Positions 10,912-23,036 of a stretch of DNA of 64,000 nucleotides are shown here, piece by piece. The stretch is from NCBI GenBank assembly GCA_027627225.1, contig CM051025.1, positions 59,387,681 through 59,451,680 of the forward strand, written 5' to 3'. This DNA is from Congeria kusceri (Eukaryota; Mollusca; Bivalvia; Myida; Dreissenidae). The first letter of the stretch is position 1. Every line of letters begins with the position of its first letter. The notes under the pieces were generated by a model. That model made no database searches and was not told the DNA's origin. It was given only the letters and a program-made list of their open reading frames with translations. A program made the position numbers and the translations under genes.

Positions 10912-12807
10912 TTAGGCGTAAAAATTTGTTGTTTTTCGCTTACCCGACCCCCCCCCCCCCTCCCCGCCCCTAATTTTTGCCGCCGGCCCTAAAAGTTTGT
11001 TTGGCTATCAATCATTATTTTTTCTGATTTTCTGGAAAAAAGAGCAGTTTTCGCTTATATTAGAAGTTTCTTGCCAGAAATCTCGTTTTATATTACCTTA
11101 TTTATTGTTAAGGTACAGGTGCGTTGTTTGGAGGCATAAATCATTTTACACGCAGTCCAATATTCTTAAACAGTGTGGTGAATATGCGGTGAAGAAAAAA
11201 AAGTTACAGGAAAAAAAGTGGAAACGAACCATGTTTGGGGGCTTAACAGGGACACAAAGTTCGTTTGTTCGTGTTGTCTCCCTTTGACCAGATGCAGTTG
11301 TTTGGGGACGATAGGCGGGTTTAGAGGGAGGTGAAAGCATGTCATCGTCAAACGTCAAATTCTGTAATGTCCCGCGTAACAGTTAATTTCGTACGTAAAG
11401 CTGTCTAGAAATCGATATTTTAACCTCACAATAACTTAGACGTATTCCTAAGTGTATCAACTGTCTGGTTTGATATTTGATGCATTATTCTAAAATAATA
11501 CTCTAGAAAAAGGAACACAATTATCGTTGTTTAACTACCCAATAAACAAAAAAGTGTCCGATGCTCCGCTTAAAAAATAACAGATATTCATCAAAAGTTT
11601 AACTCCTAACTTATACACGGCTCCCCATTCTAAACGGATCATAGTGAAATGTAGTTCTCAATACAATTGCAAACATATTTGTCAGATCATGTTAGAATCG
11701 AAATAATTTATGCATTTTCGTTGTTTATCGACGAATAAATGTTCTGATCCGTGGCTATTAAACCACTCGGATTAACGCCCTCCGGATTAAATTCCTACGC
11801 ATCAGAACTTCAAACCGTTGTTTATTGGCCGATAAATCGATTTTTTTTCTAAATTTTCGGAGAGTCAGGTTACAATTAGAGCTTATGAAAGGTAACACGG
11901 CTGCTAGCTTGCATGTTTATTTTGTATGGTGGTATACTTCTGCGTAAAACCCCCCAGAAAATTCTGCGAAATTTCAAGAAGATTGTGTGAACTGTAAATG
12001 AAAAAATACATGATTTTCATAAACATTGTCGTGTCAACATCATTTACGGTCACGATATTAAAGAGACTTGTTCACAGATTTTCGTATTAAAAAAAAGTTA
12101 TTTAATGTCTTAACTGCAAACACTACAGCATCTGGAATAATATAAAACAAATATTATATAAAGACAAAATGGTAAATGTGAAGTTTTGCCTTCGCCAGAA
12201 CTCATACACGAGATAAAAAAAAATATCGTTCGCTAACCACTCGGCCATTCGGACTTCTACATTTGGTTGTGTATTTTTAACGCTATCCAAATGATACAAA
12301 CGTTTTCCAAAATACCGATGAAAAGCATTACAAGCGCCTAATAATTTTATCCATTTCGATTGATGATTATCCCTATACGAAACGATATTTCAATTTAATT
12401 TGTTTTTGGAATCTATGACAATATTTTTGAAAATTGTCAATTTGCCAATCTGTGAACAGGTCCCTTTATGTGTAAATTTCACGTAAAGCTAAAAAACTAA
12501 CTGGTTGGTTTCCACTTAATCTCAAAAAAAATCTAGAAGGGGAGGTAATATATAACGTTTTTTCTTTGGACTGCATGTCAAATGTTTAATTGTCCCTACA
12601 ACGAACTGTACCGTAACTATAAATAAGGTCATCGAAAAAAGAGATTTCTGGCAAGAAACCTCTAATATAAGCGAAAACTGCTATTTTTCTGCAAAATTAG
12701 AAAAAGTTAATGATTTATAGGCAAAAAAACTTTTAGGGTCGGCGGAAAAAAATAGGGGGGGGGGGGGGGTCGGGTTAGCGGAAACGAACATTTTTTTTTA
12801 CGCCTAA
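10912..12807. mobile_element. 1.9-kb element with about 170-bp inverted ends (TTAGGCGTAAAAA family)
   Basis: The left end starts TTAGGCGTAAAAA and continues through a C-run to TTTTTGCC, CCCTAAAAGTTT, a GAGCAGTTTTCGC-type segment and CTTGCCAGAAATCTCGTTTT near 11090. The same blocks appear inverted at 12636-12807, ending TTTTTTTTTACGCCTAA. Long inverted ends flank AT-rich DNA with no transposase frame. A second inverted-repeat element (12060-12468) is nested inside. A 325-bp relative with the same termini is at 15870-16194. Confidence 0.75.
12060..12468. mobile_element. Nested MITE with TIR AAAGRGACYTGTTCACAG
   Basis: The left end AAAGAGACTTGTTCACAGAT and the reverse complement of the right end, AAAGGGACCTGTTCACAGAT, differ at two positions. 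The element of about 409 bp has no coding capacity and lies inside the larger 10912-12807 element. Confidence 0.75.
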
Positions 12808-13540
12808 GCGCACTGAACTGCTGCACTGCATACGATAACAAGCTAAAGATCGTACTACTGTGTTGCAAAAGGTTTCAAAGTTTCTCAAAAGTTCGGTGAT
12901 CGCTACTTTGACTTATTTTCTTGGTAATAAAAATGACCTTTATCAGAATATTCAGGTGCTAAAGGTGACAATCGACCACAGGCAGACAAAACAAGATAAA
13001 ATTACAACAAAGTGCATAGGGTCATCCAAAATAGTTTCCTTGACTCAATTGCATGGTAAAATCAATGTCCAAGCCGCTACATGAGTAGCTGATTATTATA
13101 ACATAAATTGAGCTGATATATTGTACTATACAACACAAATTTTACAGTGAAAAATTTAGCTAGCTGGTAAACAACGTAGTGGGATTTTTATATGGCATAT
13201 ACTCATGGAATCATGACCTGTTGAAAATGTAATGGACCAATGGAATACTTTACAGGAAAATTTGAAATAATTCACACCATACATCTAAATAATACATCCA
13301 TAGTACTTCTATTGTGATAGTATGGTGATCTTAAATCATAGTTATTGTGTCCATATGATAGTCACGTAAGATGTAAATTAACATACTCTTAAAATAGCCG
13401 TATTTTCATACAGTAACTGCAATTCAAGTCTTTGATATCAAGAAGATTACAACCATGTAAATTGTTTATCAACACAAGGTTTGTTTACAAATCGGAATAT
13501 GGTTTAATCACGCTGAACCGTCCTAATCGGAAAACACACG
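12808..13540. other. No gene recognised
   Basis: AT-rich. A 74-codon frame at 12860-13084 lacks recognisable domains and is not called. Confidence 0.4.
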
Positions 13541-13800
13541 AGAAGTGTCGTGGGAAAACCGGGCTTAATGCACGAACGTAAAGTGCCGTCCGGAATTAGC
13601 CTGTGCAGTCCGCACAATCTAATCCGAGACGGCACTTTCCGCCTACAGTGGAATTATGTTTATAAGAGACTTTCTTGAAACAGAAAAGACCATGAAAGCG
13701 GAAAGTGCCGTCCGGATTAACCTGTGCGGACTTCACAGGCTAATCCGGGACGACACTTTACGCACATGCATTAAGCCCGGTTTACCTCACGACACGCCAC
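13541..13800. mobile_element. Palindromic MITE (GTGTCGTGGG ends), copy 2
   Basis: Same family as 9907-10130. The left arm has GTGTCGTGGGAAAACCGGGC and TTAATGCA, and the right arm has GCATTAAGCCCGGTTTACC then ACGACACGCC. The interior repeats the AAAGTGCCGTCCGG and CCTGTGCxGxC motifs in both orientations, so the whole element can fold into a long hairpin. Confidence 0.8.
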
Positions 13801-13890
13801 ACATGTATTTTGCAAACATTACGTTTCATCTCATGTAATCCTTAGCAACGCATACTGTGCTACAAAACCAAAATATTCGGATATTTACAC

Positions 13891-14730
13891 TAATGCTAGG
13901 TTCCCACTATCGTTCGATCCGTCAAGAACGCCACGATTCGCCAATCGCAGCTGATTGTGATATTTCTTTGATTTTGTTTCAGGCTTGGATACGATGTGAC
14001 GCGAGTCCATACGTTTTGATACGTTTTGATACGATGTTTTGCGCTCTTTTGCGATCTGCTCACGATTTGTCAATTACAGGTGTCACGATCTGTCGTGGTC
14101 TGATCTCCAGTTTAGATACTATAACATACGTTCCGTTGGGATTGATTCGGTCTTGTCCACGATTGGGTCTCGATCCGACACGATCATCACGATCGGGTTC
14201 CCCGAAATAGGACGTTCTAGTAGGTACTCATAAGTTCCTAAACGCTTATTGCGAATCCATGCGCTCCGTTACGAAAGGATACGACTGTGGTCGCGATGTC
14301 TTTCACGATCATGATCGATGGAGATAACGATTTGAGCTACGACTGGACCCGAATGATATAAATACAGGCCGACTGACTATTGACTTCATTGTTTCTTGAG
14401 ATCGCAACACATCTTAACAGAGCGTGGTGTTTTTTCTCGTCTACGCTCGATCCCGACCACAACGAGTTGGATGCACGGTTAGATCGATTTGTCGCGCTTT
14501 GTTGAGATGCAATAAGATGGGATACGATGATCCCGATGGACAATTGGTCGCAGTTGATCGTATTAATCGTAGAGAATTTTTGAACCGTTCAACATTTTTG
14601 TACGAATAACACGATTGCCACGACTGACCTCAAGATCTGATAAGATCTGATAAGATCATCACGATTGGTCCACGATTAAGACCAATATTTCAATCGTGGC
14701 GCGAATCGTGATAGTGGGAACCTAGCATTA
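13891..14730. mobile_element. 840-bp inverted-repeat element rich in ACGAT/ATCGT
   Basis: Starts TAATGCTAGGTTCCCACTAT and ends ATAGTGGGAACCTAGCATTA, an exact 20-bp terminal inverted repeat. The interior is full of ACGAT and ATCGT motifs in both orientations and is distinctly richer in CpG than its flanks. Overlapping 60-117-codon frames inside are short and unrecognisable. It is probably a non-autonomous DNA transposon; the superfamily is unknown. Confidence 0.8.
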
Positions 14731-15040
14731 ATGGAGAATAGCATTTCGTGTCAAAATCATTTACAATTTCAACAAAATATACATTTTCAGAAATGGTAAA
14801 CTACGTATAAAACTTGTTTCGCAGTATGGTAAGGCATGGAATGTGTTTGTCAATGTACTTCAATTCGGAATACAATTAGATTTTAAGCTCGACCTTTAGA
14901 AGAAAAAAAAAGTCGAGTTACAGTCGTCGCTCTGTCGTCTGCGTTTGCGTTGGTTAAGTTTTTTGGTTATTTTTTTTGTTCTAAACCTAAAACCAAATTA
15001 TATTACTGCTGTTTATATCTATTGTTTACGAGCATCTCAG
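14731..15040 (+). other. Upstream flank of gene 1; no promoter or signal-peptide exon found
   Basis: A segment around 14900-14960 (CGTCTGCGTTTGCGTTGG) looks like a scrap of a GC-richer dispersed repeat. A polypyrimidine-poor stretch ends in the CTCAG acceptor of the first gene 1 exon at 15040. No TATA box, start codon with signal peptide or upstream exon can be supported. Confidence 0.35.
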
Positions 15041-15286
15041 GTCATTATAATATATTCTATATGCGTATAGGGGACACCCTTATCCAATTGGTTAATGCGT
15101 CGCTCACATCAAATGGCACGTCATATCCAGGTGCGGTTTCTGACAGAGTTGTGGACGGTGGATATAGAGCGTTTAGTACAGACTATTGTACGGCTATTAA
15201 AAGACCGGTCTGGATTCAGCTGAATCTGACCAAACCTTATCTTGTGAAACGAATTGAAAGGACGCACAGATCAAGGTTTGAATCAG
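15041..15286 (+). CDS. Gene 1 exon: first half of an F5/8-type-C (fucolectin-like) domain
   Basis: Open exon of 246 nt between an AG acceptor (..GCATCTCAG) and a GTAGAT donor, entering and leaving in phase 1. The product contains SNGTSYPGAVSDRVVDGGY, then PVWIQLNLTKPYLVKRIE. The second part matches the common PWWQVDLGKxYxIKRI signature of galactose-binding-like F5/8 type C and fucolectin domains. In this family the domain is extracellular and binds glycans or phospholipids; binding here is unknown. The neighbouring exon at 15461 completes the domain. An alternative donor GTTTGA at 15275 exists, but it gives the wrong phase. Confidence 0.7.
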
Positions 15287-15460
15287 GTAGATATGCCATT
15301 CGTCTTAAGGAAAGATTAGTGTCGTTATGTACACATATAATAATTAAATAATTTTAATAAAAGCAAATAAAATAAAGAAATAAATATAAAACCATATAAA
15401 ACATAAACGATTTTCATAAAATGAATAGCGAAGTTATTATCAGTATTTATTATAATCTAG

Positions 15461-15670
15461 CATTTGGCCAACTTGGCGCACTCAGCCTGTCAGTAGGAAG
15501 TCTTGAAGGTCCACTACTGAATATTGGTTTTACATCAGACAACACCACTGTTACAGAGACTCTGCTGAGTCCACCTATGTCAATACAAACTATTCTGGTG
15601 TTGGGGCACATATACAACAAAGCAGAGTTCTCCTACTTGGCAATATGTAAGATACAGATTTACAAGTCAA
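15461..15670 (+). CDS. Gene 1 exon: second half of the F5/8-type-C-like domain
   Basis: 210-nt open exon, phase 1 in and out, after a CTAG acceptor and before a GTGTTA donor. It encodes FGQLGALSLSVGSLEG near the start and YLAICKIQIYKSS at the end. The latter matches the typical YLTLCEVEVYG end of an F5/8-C domain, including its conserved cysteine. A GTAAGA at 15647 could act as an earlier donor, but it would cut off the conserved end. This intact exon is the reference used to recognise the frame break in the exons of units A-C. Confidence 0.7.
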
Positions 15671-15869
15671 GTGTTAATGATGTGATTATGATTTATATTC
15701 ACAACATATCAGTGACGCACACTTACATACATGCATACACGTAAACCGACTAGCAATTAATAGATACTTAGCTAAATGCAAATGCAATATTTCCTTGTAT
15801 CACCTATGCAATATAGCGGTATTGCATGTGGATTGTATAGTGCTGACAGTAGAATTTTGACACGGTTAT

Positions 15870-16194
15870 TTAGGCGTAAAAAAATATGTTTGTTTCAGGT
15901 AACATGCCCAAAAAAATTAGGGTAGGTAGGTCGGATTTTTTTTTTGGTAAATGGTCAACTTGAAGATTCTAACACTGAATATATATTCAAAACGTATCAG
16001 TAATATCCTTAAACATTGTTTATAAGTGGATACTATCAAAATAAAACACTTATTTATCCAAAAACACATTTAATTATTGAAAAAGGTAAATACACCAAAA
16101 ATCAATCTGACAAACCCAATAAAATGTTCTAGAGTCGGCGCATTTTTTTAGGGTAGGTCGGGTTACCTGAAACAAACTTATTTTTTTACGCCTT
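15870..16194. mobile_element. 325-bp MITE (TTAGGCGTAAAAA family) in a gene 1 intron
   Basis: The left end TTAGGCGTAAAAAAATATG and the reverse complement of the right end, TTAAGGCGTAAAAAAATAAG, pair. Both are followed by TTTGTTTCAGGTAAC and a GGGTAGG/CCTACCC block. It shares its termini with the 1.9-kb element at 10912-12807 and lies in the intron between the F5/8 and EGF exons of gene 1. Confidence 0.75.
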
Positions 16195-16539
16195 AACATA
16201 ATATATACATTTAATTCGTAAGTAAGTAAACCAACTTCGTTATTTACACATCCATTGTACAGATGAATATTCATTTATTATTATCAATTCCGAAAGCTTT
16301 CTGAAGCTTTCTCAGACTAAGGCTATCGAACAAAATCATCAATGGCTCAATAAAGTAAAACACTATATGTCTATTCAATACTATATTTGTTTAAATTTGT
16401 ATTATCCATTGAGGTTCCTTTCAAACCCTTTGCCAAGTAAGGTTTGTTTCGTGAATTTTCATGTTTTACATACCTTGACTGACATATTTTATTCATTTTG
16501 CGTCTGTTTATACATTACGTCTTTATTGTACCTGGTCAG

Positions 16540-16672
16540 ATGGTGATGGGAACTCACGGTCCTAATTGAGCCGAGGAATGCCATTGTCTTTGCGGAGGAT
16601 GTGATGCTGTAACTGGCGGATGTGAACCGGACGGATGTCAAGACGGATGGACTGGAGTCTCGTGCAATAAAC
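16540..16672 (+). pseudogene. Gene 1 EGF-like exon, broken
   Basis: The downstream part reads ECHCLCGGCDAVTGG, then GCQDGWTGVSCN, an EGF-like domain of the MEGF/SREC type, ending at a GTAACT donor in phase 1. Upstream the expected CPDG.YG.NC start is damaged: a TGA stop (16567-16569) stands where the third cysteine codon (TGT/TGC) should be, and the reading frame before it does not connect with the acceptor at 16539. The exon is 133 nt; the paralogue exon in units A-C is 136 nt. The domain would have been extracellular. Confidence 0.65.
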
Positions 16673-17072
16673 GTAACTTACCTGTATTTATGTAAGACTG
16701 TCAGTTGCTTTCATCTTCACACTTTAAACTAAAACCAGTTTAAACCCTGATGTTTTGCCTTTTCAATTGGCCAATGCGTAAAAGGACATTACCTAGGATG
16801 TTAATGAAAGTTTTTCTACTGCTGATGCAGCTGGTGTTTTAAGATCTTTCTATTTGTTTCGGTATACAATGTATAGCGTTAATAACTACGTAATATAACT
16901 TGATAATCTCGAAATATTTCAACTTCCAAGGCAGCAAACACCATTCTTATACATTCACTAAAAGCTCTATCTGTAAATGACGCAATCAATGACAATATTG
17001 ATCTGCGCTATTTTTACATATATTATGTTCCCATGCATAGTCAGCATTGATGTTTATTATCCCTGATTCTAG

Positions 17073-17186
17073 CAAGTGTATCTGGTCTAAATCGTTAGGT
17101 GTGACCATTGCCTTGTCATCAGTACTGGGATGTGTCATAGTCTGCAATGTCTTATATATGATATATATAAAGAGACTGAAAGACCG
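17073..17186 (+). pseudogene. Gene 1 transmembrane exon, out of frame
   Basis: One frame encodes a hydrophobic helix LGVTIALSSVLGCVIVCNVL followed by basic KRLKD, matching the transmembrane exon of gene 2 (54019-54166; shared VCN and downstream basic residues). It ends at a GTAAGT donor in phase 2, as gene 2 does. The exon is 114 nt against 148 nt in gene 2. The 34-nt difference is not a multiple of three, and reading in from the phase-1 entry meets TAG before the helix, so it appears frame-broken. Confidence 0.6.
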
Positions 17187-17326
17187 GTAAGTACAACCTG
17201 CTTGTGAAACATTGAATCATTTACTCTCAGACACAACATATTCGTTATATAATAAATATATCATTATGGTTGTAGAAGTATGTTATTCTATACACATATC
17301 AATGCTTGATACATTTTCGAATTTAG

Positions 17327-17421
17327 CAACTGCAGTGACGGTACCTCTGAAAATGCGTACGACACATTGGCGCCGTCAGTTGACGCAATTAGTCAATATT
17401 AAGGTCTACAAATGACGACTC
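17327..17421 (+). pseudogene. Gene 1 cytoplasmic-tail exon with an in-frame stop
   Basis: 95 nt between a TTTAG acceptor (phase 2, compatible with the upstream exon) and a GTGAGT donor (phase 1). It encodes SENAYDTLAPSVDAISQY, then TAA (17400-17402), then GLQMTT. In gene 2 the corresponding text is NYEGLQMTP, so the TAA replaces a GAA codon. YDTL and Y(E)GL are YxxL motifs like those phosphorylated in ITAM/hemITAM-bearing phagocytic receptors; function is inferred only from this. Unit A starts about 25 bp after the exon. Confidence 0.6.
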
Positions 17422-18657
17422 GTGAGTAGTCCTCTGAATTCCGTTGTTTTACTAAGTTACTAATTAACATAACACTAATTGCATTTAACATTGTAAAACC
17501 TATTTCCCTAAATGTATACCATATGATAGCACTTTCTTCTCAGAAGCATATCTTATATACACCACAATCACTATCCAAAACAAGTGGGAATATGCATTAC
17601 AAGCAATGCCAAAACATCTATAAATGTTGCAGGGGGACATTCAGACGACAAAAATCAGCCCGTGTATATAAACCAGAAATAAGAAAGCGCAAACCGTGAT
17701 CCTGAAATTAAACATCTCTCTAGCCAAGATGCAGTATATTTATGTACTATGCGTGCAGATAATAAGTCTGTTTCGTCGGCTTAATCTTATTTACTTGTGT
17801 ATTATAAGTACGACACATATTTACCGTGTACTATACCAAATACTGTTATCATATGTATTTGCATTGCATCGTTATTCCATAACGAACACAGTGTTTAACA
17901 TAATATAGGTTGAATGTATATTTTGTTATATGGACACATTTCTAGTATTTAGCTTAGTATAATTTAATTTAAAATCAGTGTTAATTGTTTTTCACCATAT
18001 AGGGATTCCGTTGACCTGAAATATTGTTCTTGTTTATAGCACAGTGTTACCCCAGTCTTAAATGTATACTATTATTTCACTTTTAAAGTATCAAAGACAT
18101 AATCTAAGACATACTAATATAAAAAAAGTTGCAACAACTCTAAAAGACCATGGCGTTAATAAATTGAACGTATTTCTCATCCCCTTGACAAACATAAAGT
18201 TAGGAGAGTTATCAATAAAGGCAAGGCTATCTAATTAGCATTGAACAATCCGATCAACGAGCCTAACATTTATTATTATGTTTCTGTACTGTTTGTGTTC
18301 AAAGTCAAACTTTTACGATTGTTTGGGTGGAACTCACATAAAGGTCTGTTTGTGAACAATAACATGCCCTTGAGGAAGGAGTTAATTATCATTAAGTGAA
18401 TATCGGAGATTGAAGCAGATATAAATTATTACTAAACGACTGTATATACAAATAATCGAGATGAAAGCAACTAAGACATCGTATTTCTGAATGGTAATGT
18501 ATCATAATTATAACTTTAGATGTTTTACTAAATGTACGTCAAAATGATACACCGGTTCTTAAAGGCCACACGAGCATGTGCATTGCGCATGTCGATTGCC
18601 GGGAAAACAAGTGAAGTACATGAAATGTGTCTGGTGTGATTCAATTTTGCGAATAAG

Positions 18658-18682
18658 ATATATATATATATATATATATATA
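18658..18682. repeat. (TA)n tract, unit A
   Basis: 25 bp of alternating A/T. The same site is 25 bp in unit B (29238-29262) and about 161 bp in unit C (39826-39986). Confidence 0.95.
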
Positions 18683-21600
18683 GAGGTGGTGCTTTGGCCT
18701 GCTGACATAACCTTTATATCAATATGTGAGACGAAGAAATATATATACATCTCATTCGGTGGATATGAGATCTCCTTGTGAGGATAAAATCGTTCGCCTT
18801 GATTCACGTCTTTTCCTTTTGTGCAACGTTAGCTTATCCACAAGAAGTTGTCCATACTATTTCCATACTATAAATCTGATTACCGAGCTATAGCGCTGGC
18901 ATTTACATACTACGGACATACACCGTTGGCCGAAATGGCAGACCAGACCTCAACTACTAACAGAGCAGTGTCGGCGTCATTTACGTCATACGGATGCTAA
19001 CAGGTATCCGGCAACATATAGGCCATAACAGTTTGAGGTCTGTCCTATTTCGGTCAGGTCGATAGGAGGTCTGTCAGACGTCTGGCGGAACCAGCCGGCG
19101 TATAGCCCGACATATAGATAATAACCCAAAAATTGATCCGGCGTCTGGCCGATTTGTTTTATGTGCGGTCGGGTCAGAGAAGAAAATGACAAATAATAGG
19201 AATTTAAAATCATTACAGAACATTTAAACTAAAAGAAAACTTAATGCATATATTGACATATTGTCTTAATTGTCATTAAGCTTAAACAAGTGCTTCTTTC
19301 ACCTTACTTCTGCAAATGCATATATTGCAGTCACAATATTTTCGATCTTGATCATCATCATGCGGAATATAACTCCTGACCTTTCTCCCCATTCAAACCT
19401 TGAGCGAATCCGCTGGAAACGTCAACGCCGCCAGATGCAGCCAGCGCATTAAGCCTAATTTCTTGACGCCGCTGTGAATTACATGTTTATGTGTTATGTG
19501 GGGTTCACGCTGCATTCTCTACCGTTTCAGTAATATGTACAGTATAGCTGCAGGGCGCTAGATCATCCTGCCAATCATAAAATAGGTGTCATGTAATGAA
19601 AATGAGAGCAACTGACCGTATACTTGTTTAGCTGTCATTTTCAGTAGTTGATCGCTTAAGATTATTTACAAAGATCGAATTATTCTGTTTGCTCACTAAT
19701 CGTTTTCTTATTACACTTTATTATATAGTACTCTGTGGCAATAACGTTCTGACATTGTCACTGGTTATATGTTAAAAGATATACGGGTTCTTTATACACA
19801 TGCCTTTTTTTACTACCGCAATTCGTCTGAAATACAAAAAGAAATACGTGTTAAAATTACAGGAAGTAAATCTTATCCTATATTAAATTATACGTATATA
19901 TATAGATAATAATTAATTGCTTGGATGGTGATGAATACATGCAATAAAATGAAGCCAAAACAAAACATGTTCAGAAGGTCGGATATGAGATATATTTCAA
20001 AATGTTTTACAAGCAGTTGCTCTTAAATACTCAATACAATCATTTAACTTTAGACACCATATATGCCCGGTATTGTTCAAGTTCGAAACCTATACAAGCT
20101 ATTGATGAATAAGCAACAAATAAGTGGAATTATTTATTCGGAGCTACCGGTTTATTTTAGTCAAGACATTTAAATGGATTAGTCGAGGTTGTCGAAAACA
20201 AAAAGCCATACCAGGTAATAATCACACATACTATAGTTAGCGTAATTAAAGACTTTTTCTTTCAATTGCACTTCAATACAACCTTGTCCAATACAGTTAA
20301 AGCAGTCATTAGTAGAAACAGAATTGCTATCTTAAAACGTTATAACGTTCACTTATCATGTCTGTGAAGTGCTGACAGTCATTTACTAGTTTAATAATAT
20401 TAACCACAAACAATAACCGCCTTAAAATGGAGGTATGTGTTATTTGTGTCCTTCCTAGATCGTTCCCATATATTTGTCGGCGAATATCAACTACCTGTTC
20501 AAGCTGAGATCCGTGTTGTGTGCGATATACTTGTCATTAAAATGTGTATGCTCATTAGTGTTGTCATTGTATACATGCACACATTCTACTGTCTTCGTGT
20601 AATGATTGATATTATTCACCAATGTCAATTATTCGACAGTTTCATGCTTTTAAGCACAAACAATATCCAGTGTTAAATTATGAAAACTGTGCAGGCGAAT
20701 AGCTAGAAACATGCTAGTATTAGCTTTACATATCGATCTGATCGAATATGAGTATCAACATAGCATCACACTCAGTTTATGAAGACTTAAACATACATTT
20801 ATGTTCATCGGCTAAATGTATACAACTTTAGATACAGTGCTATCACGTGTCAACATTTACAACAAATATTGTTCAAAGCAATTAAAATTCACATGAAGTG
20901 AACAAGACAATTTGAAACAAAATACAGTGCAAAATTAATGAATAAATCAACAAAACTTGAATGCATGTATGCACAATCGTAATGTGTATTTTAGCGGGTT
21001 ACACTTACGTTTACTATGTTTAGGTTTGGTTTACGCTTTGTTTAAGTTTTTTGTAATTTGGTTGAATATCTTAATTTAAAACCCGTTCTTAACTTCCTTG
21101 TTATATTCAGTTGACCGGCATTTTCTGATTACTTCAGGATATAATAGTGTTTGTGAGCGTTTGCGTGATAAAACACTCCGAAATTGTTGTTTTTTAAATA
21201 CAAACAATGTGAAATGGCGGTATATGCGGGATATTATGTTGCGGAATAATTATGAAGATAATGCGGTCTGAACGGAAAATAAGATTGTTATAAACAAATT
21301 ATAACACTTTTATTAATTGCGTTATTAATTGAACACATTATTTGACAAAATACGTGTCAGTGGTTTTGTTATCATTGTATATAAGTAAACGTAAATTATT
21401 TCTTCCGAATGATGTCGGCAATAAAAATAGTGTTTTTAAGGAACCAAATAATACTGGCAACAAATACGTATCATCGTATCATTATTGTTTTAGTTAATTT
21501 AGGAATTTGAACCTTTCATGTTTATAGATTACATTAAAATACGTTGAAACCATAATTCTTTGTTGCTTCGACAGCTTAGAATAGCTGCGTTTTAAGTTTT

Positions 21601-22335
21601 TTGGACTTACGTTATGGCTCAAATGTATTTGATAGTAGGACCGAATGTAATTTTCTGAATCCTATGAAGAAGCATATAACATTTAACATGTAAGTTACTG
21701 TAAGTCTTCTCTCTGTTGTTTTTATATGCATTATACATGATGAACACATTATTTCCTATAGATGAAATATAATAATTATTATGTCCCGAACATATTCGCT
21801 TAAAAAGATTTCTATGTTAATAAACTTGTCTTACCAATAAAATAAAATGCATACCCGGTAGTAAGCTATTTTCTTTTTATTTACAGTTCACAGTTGTCGA
21901 TTTATGTTTTTTTTTTTTAAATTTCCAGCCGTTTTTTAAATTTAGAAAATGAAACAAAATAATAAATGAACTGAAGATACTGAAAATAATGATTTATTTA
22001 ATTCCATTCTGTATTTAATGCATGTACTCCGATACAGTATAATTATATTTTGTTAATATGAATATATATTGACATGTATGTATATTGTCTCCTCATTTAT
22101 ATCAAAACAAATATTTAATCAGTATGCCAAAAATTCGTCGAAGTCGTTATTCTACATTAAAACCGACACAGTCTTAAGTTAATGACATAGTTTATAACCC
22201 TTGTTCATTAGGTGGTGTTCGAATTAATTGTTGAACCAAACATTTTTTCATGATTAAGATTTGATGTATCATTTCTAGCTCGACTATTCAACGAATATGT
22301 GATCTTTCAAACTAGCCCCGGGCGTCGGCGTCCGC

Positions 22336-22452
22336 GTCTGAAATCCGGTTAAAGGGTTAAAGTTTTGTTTCAAAAAGTATCAACAATTAAAAACTACATT
22401 AATTTAGTCTGAAATCCGGTTAAAGGGTTAAAGTTTTGTTTTAAAAAGTATC
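22336..22452 (+). repeat. Short direct duplication near the CAGA array (units A-C)
   Basis: GTCTGAAATCCGGTTAAAGG and the following GTTAAAGTTTTGTTT.AAAAAGTATC occur twice, at 22336 and 22407, a period of 71 bp. The same pair is present in unit B (about 32904-33019) and unit C (about 45840-45957). The GC-rich text just before it (CGGGCGTCGGCGTCCGCGTC) looks like a fragment of a dispersed repeat. Confidence 0.8.
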
Positions 22453-22603
22453 TTATCTTGTGGAACGAATCGTTGTATTTGGACGTACGGACGAAGGTTT
22501 GTTTCATAAAAACTTATACTGAAAATAAGTGAATATAAATACTACACGGTAAATGCAATAAGTATATGCGAATATAAATATAGATTGATGGATAGATGGA
22601 TGA

Positions 22604-22863
<260 letters not shown>

Positions 22864-23036
22864 GGGTTATTTTTTATGGTTTCCAGTTGTATCTATTACA
22901 TTGACCTATTTATTTAGTTATTTTTGTAGCTGTGTGTTGCTCGTTATTATTTCTTTCATACTTACAATTCGTTGCTTTACTGCGCATGGGAGATTGATAG
23001 ATAGTTCATTGAATTGCAACAATATTTCATTTGTAG

